Below, one piece after another: positions 1 to 7,799 of a DNA stretch of 64,000 nt. The stretch covers positions 1 to 64,000 of the forward strand of contig JAIXSR010000034.1 of NCBI GenBank assembly GCA_027484605.1, written 5' to 3'. The notes below the pieces were generated by a model. It searched no databases. It saw only the letters and a list, made by a program, of their open reading frames with translations, and was not told where the DNA came from. The stretch's first letter is position 1; the number at the start of each line of letters is the position of its first letter. The stretch is from Hyphomicrobiales bacterium (lineage in GTDB: Bacteria; Pseudomonadota; Alphaproteobacteria; Rhizobiales; Beijerinckiaceae). A program made the position numbers and the translations under genes.

Positions 1-122
1 ACACCGAGCTGCTCGAGGATGCCCACGAGGAAGATGAAGCCGAAGAACCCGCCGGTATAGAGCGCATAGATGCGCCCGAGATTGTTGAGGAAGCCGCCCT
101 TGTCGGCCGATGCGTTTGCCAT
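1..122 (-). CDS. Sodium/solute symporter large subunit, N-terminal fragment
   Basis: Only the first 40 codons are in the window; the gene runs off the left edge. The peptide starts MANASADKGGFLNNLGRIY and continues into a hydrophobic, glycine-rich segment (YTGGFFGFIFLVGIL) typical of the first membrane helix of VC_2705-type sodium:solute symporters. The call rests mainly on its position 10 bp downstream of a DUF4212 gene, because DUF4212 small subunits are almost always followed by this large subunit. It probably imports a small organic acid with Na+ at the inner membrane, but the substrate cannot be read from this fragment. Confidence 0.7.
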   Translation of the reverse strand, partial: MANASADKGGFLNNLGRIYALYTGGFFGFIFLVGILEQLG

Positions 123-132
123 GTTGCCCTCC

Positions 133-387
133 TCAGTCGTCTTCGGCGACGCCGGTTTCGCGATCGATCTTGTCCTGCGCCTTGGCGAACCAGAACAGCA
201 TGATCACGAAAATGACGATGGAGCCCTGAGAGGCCATGTAGAAGCCGAGCGGAAACCCGGCGATCTTGATGGCATTCAGTTGCACGACGAACATATGGAT
301 GAAGAAGCTGAAAAAGGCCCACAATCCCATCATGAGGATCATGAGGGACTTTGTTCGAGCCCAATGTTGCTCGGTATCTGGCGTCAT
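133..387 (-). CDS. DUF4212 symporter small subunit
   Basis: This 84-residue protein has two predicted membrane helices (LMILMMGLWAFFSFFIHMFV, and a second in the FYMASQGSIVIFVIMLFWF region) and a short charged C-terminus. Length and layout match the DUF4212 family (sodium/substrate symporter small subunit), which pairs with a VC_2705-type large subunit. I chose the ATG at 387 because AGGGGAGG precedes it at normal spacing and because the conserved MTPDTEQHW-type start fits the family; upstream in-frame codons lack a ribosome site. The large-subunit gene starts 10 bp downstream, so the two form an operon transcribed away from the FadJ-like gene. Confidence 0.85.
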   Translation of the reverse strand: MTPDTEQHWARTKSLMILMMGLWAFFSFFIHMFVVQLNAIKIAGFPLGFYMASQGSIVIFVIMLFWFAKAQDKIDRETGVAEDD

Positions 388-550
388 TCCGCCACCTCCC
401 CTTGTTTCTCTTCCCTGGAACCGGCCGCAGCCGGCATGAGAACCGGCGCGCCCCCGAAGACGCACCTGCCCGGGATTATGAATAACCTGTTAAACACCCC
501 CCGGCTCCCCCTACCTAGGTCTAATGACCAAGAGGAAAAGGGGGCTCCGG

Positions 551-702
551 CAGTGCAAATGCACGAAGGCCGATGTCTTGTGCAGTGCAAACAGACCCTG
601 CCCATGTGGAGCGCGTCAACTATACCCAACTCGACAGGTCTTGCGGCACTTGCTGTGGCGACTTTTATTCTTGTGAGAGTCAACTATTGTGCACTGCAAA
701 AT
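551..702. promoter_or_regulatory. Cluster of TGCA(G/C)TGCAAA-type motifs in divergent intergenic region
   Basis: The 495-bp gap (388-882) between the symporter operon and the FadJ-like gene holds no convincing ORF. It has three related motifs: CAGTGCAAATGCAC at 551-564, TGCAGTGCAAAC at 581-592 and TGTGCACTGCAAAAT at 688-702. The nonamer GTCAACTAT occurs at about 616 and 679. TTTGCAAA-like boxes are known operators of ScfR-family short-chain acyl-CoA regulators in alphaproteobacteria, so a metabolite-responsive regulator is plausible here. The assignment is inference; no regulator gene is adjacent. Confidence 0.4.
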
Positions 703-852
703 AGAACGCCCCGGCCTGCGACAGCGTGCCGCAGGGGGAGGTCATGGGGATCTGCCGCCGCTCACAAAAGATTGTAACTGCTAATTGTTGCATCATCGAT
801 GGACGCGCGCCGAATCCGGAGCCATGGTGATGGAGCACATCCTGTGCGGACG

Positions 853-880
853 CCAAGGTCTGGGGGCCAAGGTCTGGGGG
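853..880. repeat. 14-bp exact tandem duplication just before the fadJ-like start
   Basis: CCAAGGTCTGGGGG occurs twice head to tail (853-866 and 867-880), ending 2 bp before the proposed ATG at 883. The unit is not a multiple of three, so it argues against translation from the further upstream in-frame ATG at 799 being ancestral. The G-run of the second copy lies where the ribosome site should be. Confidence 0.8.
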
Positions 881-882
881 CG

Positions 883-2988
883 ATGGGCGGACAGGTGCAC
901 CGAACCAACATCGACCGGGTCGCGATCCTTGAGATCGACAACCCGCCGGTGAATGCGATGTCCCAGCCGATCCGTCGCGCGCTGGCAGATCATGTCGCGC
1001 GGGCGGATTCCGAGCCCGAGATCGGCGCCATGGTGATCTTGGCGCGCGGAAAGACCTTCGTCACCGGCATAGACCTCACTGAATTGGGCCAGAAGCCCAG
1101 GGATCCCGGCATTGCCGAGGTGGTGGACCGGATCGAGGCGGCGTCCAAGCCCGTTATCGTCGCCTGGCATGGCAACGCGCTCGGGGCCGGCTGCGAGATC
1201 GGGCTGGCCGCGCATCGCCGCGTCATGGGAAGGCATGCGCGGGTCGGCCTGCCGGATATCCGCCTCGGGCTCGTCCCGGGCGCCGGCGGCACCCAGCGCC
1301 TGCCCCGGCTGATCGGCCTGCCCGCCGCTCTGGATCTCATTGCCTCGGGCCGTCTTGTCGATGCCATGGAAGCCTTCGGCCTCGGGCTCTGCGACGAGGT
1401 CACCGATGGCGATATCCGCGAGGCCGCCCTGAAGGCCGCGCGCGCCCTGATCGGCAAGATGCAGCCCCGGCTTTCCCTGCGAGCGCCCAACCCGCCCGAG
1501 CCCGCGGCCTGGGAGGCGATGGTCGAGCGCGTCCGGCGCGAGGCCCGGCAGCGGATCGCGCCGCAACGGGCGATCGAGCTCGTCGGCCAGACACTCACCA
1601 CCCCCTTCGCGATCGGCAGCGCCGCCGAAAGGCGGGCCTTCCTCGAACTCACGGCTTCCGACCAGTCCCGCGCCCTGCGGCACCTGTTTTTCGCCGAACG
1701 CGCCCTGCGCAAGCGGCCGGAACTCGCCGAGATCAAGCCCGGGAGCATCGCGCGCATCGGTCTTGTCGGCTCGGGTTCAGCCGCAACCGGCATCGCCGCC
1801 ATCCTGGCCGAACGCGGCCTCGCCGTCACGCTGGTCGAGACGGCCGAAGGTGGGCTTCAGGCCGCGCGGGAACGGGTCGCCTCCCTGATCGCCCGTGGCA
1901 TCCGCTCCGGCCGCGTGCCCGAATCGGCGAGGCACGAGATTGCCGGCCGGCTCTCCTTCCAGGGCGATCCTGCTGCGCTGGCCGGCTGCGACCTTGTGAT
2001 CGAGGCAATCTTCGACGACCTCGCCCTCAAGCGCGACCTGTTCGAACGGCTGGAGGAGATCCTGCCGCCGCAGGCCCTGCTGGCCAGCGCCTCGCCCATG
2101 ATCGACCATGCCGCCATTGCCGGGCAGCTTTCCCATCCCGGCCGCTACATGGCGATGCATTTCCTCGCCCCTGCCCCGGCCATGCGGATCGTCGAACTCG
2201 GCCGCACCCGCCAGACCCGGCCGGAAACCCTGGCCACCGCCCACGCCCTGCTCGACCGGATCGATCGCATGGCCATTCCCTGCCTCGCGACGGAAGGGCT
2301 GGTCGGCAGCCGGATCGTCACGCGGTTCCGGGCGCAATGCGATTTCCTGCTGGAGGAAGGCGCCCTGCCTGCCGAGATCGACCGCGCGCTCGAGGCCTTC
2401 GGCCTGCCGATCGGCCCCTTCGCCGCGCAGGATCTCGCCGGCCTCGACATTGCCTGGGCCCGCCGCAAGCGGATGGCCGAAACCCGGCAGCCCGGCGAAC
2501 GCGACGTGCCCATTCTCGACCGCCTCTGCGAGCGCGGGCATTTTGGCCAGAAGGTCGGCAAGGGATGGTATCGCTACCGCAACGGCCAGCGCGAGCCGGA
2601 TCCCGAGATCGACGCCTTGATCCGCGCCCATGCCGCCTCGAGCGGGCGCCGGCGGCAGGCCTTCTCGGCGGATGCGATCCAGCTGCGCGTGCTCGCGGCC
2701 ATGGTCAATGAGGGCTGCCGGATGATCGAGGCCGGCATCGTGGCCCGGCCCGCCGAGATCGACCTGCTCATGGTCCATGGCCATGGCTTTCCGGCCTGGC
2801 GCGGCGGCCCCATGCAGGAAGCCGATGCCCGCGGCCTGCGGGTGATCCAGACCGCGATCGAGGCCAGCGCCCAGCGCGATGGCGCGGGTTTCGAGGCCAC
2901 CCGGCTCGTCGCCGAGTTGATCGCCTCCGGCCGGTCCTTAGCTGCGCTCAACCGGCCAGCTGCCGCCGAGGCGTTGCAGCCCGCCTGA
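883..2988 (+). CDS. FadJ-like enoyl-CoA hydratase / 3-hydroxyacyl-CoA dehydrogenase fusion
   Basis: The protein has 701 residues. Residues 1-190 form a crotonase domain (IDNPPVNAM, then GAGCEIGLA, then GLPDIRLGLVPGAGGTQRLP). About residue 290 a Rossmann NAD-binding domain begins (LVGSGSAATG), followed by a C-terminal 3-hydroxyacyl-CoA dehydrogenase region. The family carries out hydration and NAD-dependent oxidation in beta-oxidation. The first crotonase catalytic Glu is present (about 105), while the second, 20 residues on, is Asp. In the dehydrogenase half the usual HFFNP reads HFLAP and the usual N-R motif reads GSRI, so two catalytic Asn positions appear lost. The start at 883 gives the family-typical N-terminus; 799 is an alternative. 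It converges with the Liv operon, leaving 5 bp between stops. Confidence 0.85.
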   Translation: MGGQVHRTNIDRVAILEIDNPPVNAMSQPIRRALADHVARADSEPEIGAMVILARGKTFVTGIDLTELGQKPRDPGIAEVVDRIEAASKPVIVAWHGNALGAGCEIGLAAHRRVMGRHARVGLPDIRLGLVPGAGGTQRLPRLIGLPAALDLIASGRLVDAMEAFGLGLCDEVTDGDIREAALKAARALIGKMQPRLSLRAPNPPEPAAWEAMVERVRREARQRIAPQRAIELVGQTLTTPFAIGSAAERRAFLELTASDQSRALRHLFFAERALRKRPELAEIKPGSIARIGLVGSGSAATGIAAILAERGLAVTLVETAEGGLQAARERVASLIARGIRSGRVPESARHEIAGRLSFQGDPAALAGCDLVIEAIFDDLALKRDLFERLEEILPPQALLASASPMIDHAAIAGQLSHPGRYMAMHFLAPAPAMRIVELGRTRQTRPETLATAHALLDRIDRMAIPCLATEGLVGSRIVTRFRAQCDFLLEEGALPAEIDRALEAFGLPIGPFAAQDLAGLDIAWARRKRMAETRQPGERDVPILDRLCERGHFGQKVGKGWYRYRNGQREPDPEIDALIRAHAASSGRRRQAFSADAIQLRVLAAMVNEGCRMIEAGIVARPAEIDLLMVHGHGFPAWRGGPMQEADARGLRVIQTAIEASAQRDGAGFEATRLVAELIASGRSLAALNRPAAAEALQPA

Positions 2989-2993
2989 GCGCA

Positions 2994-3731
2994 TCACGCG
3001 GCCGGGTCGATCGCGCCGCCGAGGAACAATTGCGCCACGCGCGGATCGTTCAGCACCTGCCGGGCCGGCGCGCTCATCCGCGTCTGGCCGAGTTCGAGCA
3101 CCAGCGCATCATCGGAAATCTCCAGCGCGGACCGGGCATTCTGTTCGACCATGAGGATGGTGACACCCCGGTCGCGCAGGCCGGTGAGGATGGAGAAGGT
3201 CTCCTTGACCATCAGCGGCGAGAGCCCGATCGACGGCTCGTCGATCAGGATCAGCTTCGGGTCGAGCAGCAGGCCGCGCACGATCTCGAGCTGCTTCTGC
3301 TGCCCGCCGGACAGGGTCGATGCCTGCATGTCGGCCTTCTGGCGCAGGATGGGGAAACGGTCGAGCGCCGCCTCGATCCGCGCCGGCATGTCGCGGATCT
3401 CCGGCCCGGCAGCAACGGCCCCGAGTTCGAGATTGTGCCGCACCGAGAGTTCGGGGAAGATGTTCCGGCCCTGCGGCACATAGACAATCCCCGCCTCGAG
3501 CAGCCGGCGCGGCGTCCAGCCGGTGATCTCGGTGCCGTCGAAACGGATATGGCCGGCCCGGAGGTTCAGGAGGCCGAAAATCGCCTTGAACACGGTGGAT
3601 TTGCCGGCTCCGTTCGGGCCGATCACCGTGGTCAGCGTGCCGCGCCGCACCGAAAAGCTGGTGCCGTTGAGGATGGTGATGCGGCCATAGCCGCCGACCA
3701 CGCCGTCGAGGGTGAGGATCGTGTCCCGCAT
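2994..3731 (-). CDS. livF: Branched-chain-type ABC transporter ATPase LivF (system 1)
   Basis: This 245-residue ABC ATPase has Walker A GPNGAGKST, signature LSGGQQKQ, Walker B LILIDEPS and the LivF-typical PQGRNIFPELSV stretch. It would energise a HAAT-family importer together with LivG of the same operon on the cytoplasmic face. The ATG at 3731 is preceded by GGGGAGG; a longer start would add 11 residues overlapping livG. It is the last gene of the SBP-livH-livM-livG-livF operon. The substrate is unknown: HAAT importers take branched amino acids, amides, urea and many carboxylates, and the adjacent FadJ-like gene hints at an acid. Confidence 0.92.
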   Translation of the reverse strand: MRDTILTLDGVVGGYGRITILNGTSFSVRRGTLTTVIGPNGAGKSTVFKAIFGLLNLRAGHIRFDGTEITGWTPRRLLEAGIVYVPQGRNIFPELSVRHNLELGAVAAGPEIRDMPARIEAALDRFPILRQKADMQASTLSGGQQKQLEIVRGLLLDPKLILIDEPSIGLSPLMVKETFSILTGLRDRGVTILMVEQNARSALEISDDALVLELGQTRMSAPARQVLNDPRVAQLFLGGAIDPAA

Positions 3732-3744
3732 GCTGCCTCCCCGC

Positions 3745-4488
3745 TCAATGTCCGAGATAGGCATCGATCACGGCCGGATTGGCCCGGATCTCCGCCGGCG
3801 TGCCGATGGCCAGCACCCGCCCCTCCGCCATCACCACGACGCGGCTGCACAGGCTCATCACGAAATCCATATTGTGCTCGATCACCACGAAGGTCGCGCC
3901 GGCTTCTGCATTCATCGCCCGGAGCCGCTCCTTCAGGTCGCCCAGCATGGTGAGGTTGACCCCGCCGGCCGGCTCGTCGAGCAGGACGAGGCGCGGCCCG
4001 GCCATGAAGGCCATGGCGGCGTCGAGCAGCTTCTGCTGGCCATAGGAGAGCCCGCCGGCCCGGGCATCGGCCAGATGCTGGAGCCGGAAGAAGCCGATCA
4101 TCCGCTCCGCCGCCGCGCCGAGCCCCGCATCCCGCGGGCCGAGCAGCCGCGCGAGCATGCTGCCCTGATGCTCCTGCCCGGCCAGGATCAGGTTTTCCCG
4201 CACGGTCAGTTCGGGGAAGACCTGAAGCAACTGGAACGTGCGGCTGACCCCGCGCCGGTTCAGCGCTTCGGGGGCGAGGCCGGTCACCTCCTCGCCATCG
4301 AGCTTCACCCGTCCTTCCGTGGGCGAGAGCTGCCCGAGAATGCAGTTGAACAGGGTGGACTTGCCACAGCCATTCGGGCCGATGATCCCGAGGATCTCGC
4401 CTTCCTCCACCGCGAAACTCACGCCGTCCACGGCGCGGATGCCGCCGAAATGCTTCTTGAGCCCCTCGACCTCGAGAACCGTCCTCAT
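3745..4488 (-). CDS. livG: Branched-chain-type ABC transporter ATPase LivG (system 1)
   Basis: This 247-residue ABC ATPase has Walker A GPNGCGKST, a LSYGQQKLL signature, Walker B LVLLDEPAGGVN and the LivG C-terminal ending NPAVIDAYLGH. It pairs with LivF to drive transport. The ATG at 4488 overlaps the livM stop by 4 bp (ATGA), a typical translationally coupled junction. There is a 13-bp gap to livF. Confidence 0.92.
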   Translation of the reverse strand: MRTVLEVEGLKKHFGGIRAVDGVSFAVEEGEILGIIGPNGCGKSTLFNCILGQLSPTEGRVKLDGEEVTGLAPEALNRRGVSRTFQLLQVFPELTVRENLILAGQEHQGSMLARLLGPRDAGLGAAAERMIGFFRLQHLADARAGGLSYGQQKLLDAAMAFMAGPRLVLLDEPAGGVNLTMLGDLKERLRAMNAEAGATFVVIEHNMDFVMSLCSRVVVMAEGRVLAIGTPAEIRANPAVIDAYLGH

Positions 4489-5489
4489 GCCGCGCCTCCC
4501 TTGCCCGGACGGCGCAAGGCCAGCCAGCCGCGCTCGACCAGGCCGATCACGCCCTGCGGGCAGGCGATCAGCAGCATCACGACGATGCTTGCAAAGACGA
4601 TGAGATAGATGCCGCCGGTGAAGCGCAGCCATTCCGGCAGCACCACGCCGAGCAGGGCCCCGACAAAGGGCCCGAGCTGGTAGCCGGAGCCGCCCGCCAC
4701 CACCATCAGCAGCAGGAAGAACGAGGCCGAGAGCGCGAAGGGCGAGGGATCGATGAACTCCACCAGCGGCGCATAGAGCGCGCCCGCGAAACCGGCATAG
4801 GCCGAGCCGATCGCGAAGGCGAGCAGGGTATAGGTGCGGATATTGACGCCCAGCGAGGCGGCGCGGATCGGGTTCTCGCGCAAGGCAAGGAAGGCCCGCC
4901 CCCAGGGGCTGCGGATCATCCACCACAGGGCCAGCGCGAGGATCAGCGTGATCACCAGCGTGAAGCGGTGGAAGGCCAGCGCGCCATCGGTCTTCAGGCC
5001 GAAAAAGGTCGGCCGGGGAATGTTCGAGAGGCCGAAAACGCCGCCGGTCAGCCATTGCTCGTTGCGCAGGACCAGCCAGACCAGGGTGGAAAAGGCGAGC
5101 GTGACAAAGGCGAGGTAATGCGCCTTGACCCGCAGGGCCGGGAAGCCCAGCACCAGCCCGAGCGCGAAGCAGCCGGCGCCGGAGAGCAGGAAGGAGGCAT
5201 ACCAGTTCAGCCCGAGCTTGGTTGTCAGCAGCGCGGTCGTATAGGCGCCGATGCCCATGAAGGCCGCCTGCGCGAGGCTTTTCAGCCCGGCATAGCCGAG
5301 CGTGAGGTTGAGCCCCATCACCGCGATGCTCATCACCATCCAGAGGCTCAGCACATAGGTGCCGTAGCGGCCCATGCCGATGGGCACGAACCACAGGATC
5401 GCCGCGCCGAGGACAAGGGTGAGGAACACGCCGTCGATACGGCGCATCAGCCCGCGGGACGGGGTGGTGGCGGAAGCGAGGCTGCTCAT
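4485..5489 (-). CDS. livM: Branched-chain-type ABC transporter permease LivM (system 1)
   Basis: This 334-residue integral membrane protein has roughly nine hydrophobic segments and the LivM hallmark NLTLGYAGLKSLAQAAFMG followed by the cytoplasmic coupling segment with ALRENPIRAASLG. It forms the transmembrane pathway with LivH. The ATG at 5489 overlaps livH by 4 bp, and its stop overlaps livG by 4 bp, so livH-livM-livG are coupled. Confidence 0.92.
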   Translation of the reverse strand: MSSLASATTPSRGLMRRIDGVFLTLVLGAAILWFVPIGMGRYGTYVLSLWMVMSIAVMGLNLTLGYAGLKSLAQAAFMGIGAYTTALLTTKLGLNWYASFLLSGAGCFALGLVLGFPALRVKAHYLAFVTLAFSTLVWLVLRNEQWLTGGVFGLSNIPRPTFFGLKTDGALAFHRFTLVITLILALALWWMIRSPWGRAFLALRENPIRAASLGVNIRTYTLLAFAIGSAYAGFAGALYAPLVEFIDPSPFALSASFFLLLMVVAGGSGYQLGPFVGALLGVVLPEWLRFTGGIYLIVFASIVVMLLIACPQGVIGLVERGWLALRRPGKGGAA

Positions 5490-6364
5490 ACGCGGCGCTC
5501 CTCCGGCCGGCCGAACAGGCCTTCCGGCTTGACGAGGATGATGACGACCAGCAGCACCAGCGGCACGGCCAGCCGGTAGGAGGTCGAGATATAGGCCGCG
5601 GCGAGGCTGTCGATCACGCCGACGATCAGCCCGCCGGCCAGCGCCCCGCGCACCTGGTTGAACCCGCCGACAATCGCAGCGATGAAGGCGAAGAGGCCGA
5701 TCACCTCGCCATTCGAGAATTTGGCCAGATAGATCGGCGAGATCAGCACCGAGGCCAGGGCGGCGAGGCCGGCATTGATCAGGAAGGTCAGCATCACCAT
5801 CTGCGCCACCGGAATGCCGAGGATCAGCGCGACATTCGGGTTCTGCGCCGTGGCCTGCATCTGCCGGCCCAGCCTTGTGCCGGTGACGAACCATTGCAGC
5901 CCGAGAATGGCGAGGCAGGCCACCACGATGATCGCGACATGCTGCAGCGAGATCGATATCCCCGCAAAGGTGATCGTCTCCGCCGGCAGGAACGAGGGAA
6001 AGCGCTGCGCCTCGGCCGAGAAGCCGTCCTTCGCCCCTTCCTTCATCACGATGGAGAGCGCCATCGTGGCAATGGCCAGCGGCAGCACGCCATGCCGGAT
6101 CATCGGATCGACGATCACCTTCTTGAAGCCGAATCCGAACAGCAGGATGAAGGCGACAATCCCGACCAGCACGGCCATGGCCATCGGCAGGCCGAGGAAC
6201 TGCGCCGAGGCCAGCACGAGGATGGCCGGCAGCATCACGAATTCGCCCTGCGCGAAATTGATGGTCTGCGAGGTCTGCCAGACCAAAGTGAAGCCGATGG
6301 CCGCCAGCGCGTAGATCGCGCCGGTCGCAAGCCCGGCAATGAGATAGGCCAGGAATTCCGCCAT
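5486..6364 (-). CDS. livH: Branched-chain-type ABC transporter permease LivH (system 1)
   Basis: This 292-residue membrane protein has the LivH N-terminal pattern GLATGAIYALAAIGFTLVWQ followed by INFAQGEFVML, and ends in ILVKPEGLFG. The ATG at 6364 has AGGAGA eight bases upstream. A 163-bp gap separates it from the binding-protein gene; this gap holds G/C-rich inverted sequence around 6495-6520 that could partly terminate transcription and favour binding-protein expression. Confidence 0.92.
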   Translation of the reverse strand: MAEFLAYLIAGLATGAIYALAAIGFTLVWQTSQTINFAQGEFVMLPAILVLASAQFLGLPMAMAVLVGIVAFILLFGFGFKKVIVDPMIRHGVLPLAIATMALSIVMKEGAKDGFSAEAQRFPSFLPAETITFAGISISLQHVAIIVVACLAILGLQWFVTGTRLGRQMQATAQNPNVALILGIPVAQMVMLTFLINAGLAALASVLISPIYLAKFSNGEVIGLFAFIAAIVGGFNQVRGALAGGLIVGVIDSLAAAYISTSYRLAVPLVLLVVIILVKPEGLFGRPEERRV

Positions 6365-6527
6365 CGGTTTCTCCTGATCGACAAGGAAGGGCAACCGGAG
6401 CCGCGCCCGCAGGGGCTCCGGCTGCCGCGTGACCATGCCGGGCCCTCCTCTTCCCGGGCGGGCGAGGCGGCCGGCGACAGGGCACGGGATCGGGGGGAGA
6501 AAGGGAACCCTCTCCGCCCGCCAGCCT

Positions 6528-7664
6528 TTACGGCTTGAGCTTCGGCAGCGTCTCGGTGATGACCTGCTTGCCGTCCTTCACTTCCGCGAGGAAGCTGATC
6601 CGGTCGAGATCGCCATTCGCCTCGATCGTCGTCTCGATCAGGATGCCCGGCTCTTCCGACGGCTTGATCGTGGCGCCGCGCAGCGTATCGGCAAGACCCT
6701 TCTTGTCGAATTTCTTCTGCTTCTCGGTGCCCCACTTCACCATATACACCGCCATATAGCCCTTCAGGCCGTTATGGTCGGAGGCATAGTTGAACTTCGC
6801 CTGGAACTTCTTGCCGAATTCCTGGAAGGCCGGGACCGGCGCATCGACCGAGAGGCCGACATGGCCCTTGGCGCCGTTCGCGGCATCGCCGGCAAGCTCG
6901 ATCACCTTCGCGCCGAGCAGCGTCGTCTCACCGACCATCGGCTTGTTGACGCCCTGCTGCTTGGCGGCGCGGAGGAAGCGCGCGCTTTCCTCCTCGTTGA
7001 GATAGACGAAGACCGCATCGGCATTGGCGTTCTTGACCTTGATCGCATCGGCGGCGAAATCGGCCTGGCCCTGCTCGGTCGCCACATCGACCGCAACCTT
7101 GATGCCGAGCTTTTCGAGTTCCGGCAGGATCTGGTCGCGGCCGCCCTTGCCGAAATCATTGTTGACCCAGACCACGGCGACGCTGTTCGCCTTGAGGGAA
7201 TTCTTCATATAGGCCGCGATCTTCGGCATCGCCGCCGCCTGGCTCAGCGAGGTCCGGAAGATGTAGGGATTGCCCTGCCGGGTGAAGCCCGCCGCCTCGC
7301 CGCCGACGATCTGGGCGACTTCCGCACGCTGCGAGATCTGCATCGAGGCGCCGATCGGGCCGGAGAAGACCGGGCCGAGCACGGCATAGGTGCCTTCGTC
7401 GATGGCACGCTGCACGGCCGCGCGGGTATTCCCCGGATTGGTCTGGGTGTCGTAATGGACGATCTCGATCTGGCGGCCGAGAATGCCGCCCTTGGCGTTG
7501 ATATCCGCCACGGCGAGATCGACGCCGTTCTTGAAATTGGTGCCTGCGGTCGCACCGGCGCCGGAAAGCTCGATCACGTTGATCAGCTTCACCTTTTCCT
7601 GGGCAGCGACCGGGGCAGCCGAAAGCGCGGCAGCCGCCAGCGTGGCGAGAATCGAAAGACGCAT
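6528..7664 (-). CDS. ABC transporter periplasmic substrate-binding protein (system 1)
   Basis: The protein has 378 residues with a cleavable signal peptide ending near AAPVAAQ, followed by a type I periplasmic-binding-protein fold (LINVIELSGAGATAGTNFKN, VADINAKGGILGRQIEIV). It captures the ligand for the LivHMGF importer. AAGGAGG lies just upstream of the ATG at 7664. It is the promoter-proximal gene of the operon. Ligand identity cannot be inferred from the motif set. Confidence 0.9.
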   Translation of the reverse strand: MRLSILATLAAAALSAAPVAAQEKVKLINVIELSGAGATAGTNFKNGVDLAVADINAKGGILGRQIEIVHYDTQTNPGNTRAAVQRAIDEGTYAVLGPVFSGPIGASMQISQRAEVAQIVGGEAAGFTRQGNPYIFRTSLSQAAAMPKIAAYMKNSLKANSVAVVWVNNDFGKGGRDQILPELEKLGIKVAVDVATEQGQADFAADAIKVKNANADAVFVYLNEEESARFLRAAKQQGVNKPMVGETTLLGAKVIELAGDAANGAKGHVGLSVDAPVPAFQEFGKKFQAKFNYASDHNGLKGYMAVYMVKWGTEKQKKFDKKGLADTLRGATIKPSEEPGILIETTIEANGDLDRISFLAEVKDGKQVITETLPKLKP

Positions 7665-7799
7665 CGTTTCCTCCTTGATGCCGGGCGTCTTGTTGGCGAC
7701 GCCTCGGCCTTTTCCGCCGTCGTTTAAACAATGGACCCGCGCGGCATGCAAGCCGGGTTCGCCCGTCACGGCGTTTGTTCGCAGGAATGACAGACCGGC

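Noticed and set aside
2145-2784. Long minus-strand ORFs antisense to the FadJ-like gene (up to 335 codons).
   Set aside because: High-GC codon bias produces long open antisense frames; their translations are low-complexity and lack family motifs. The same applies to most overlapping frames elsewhere in the window.
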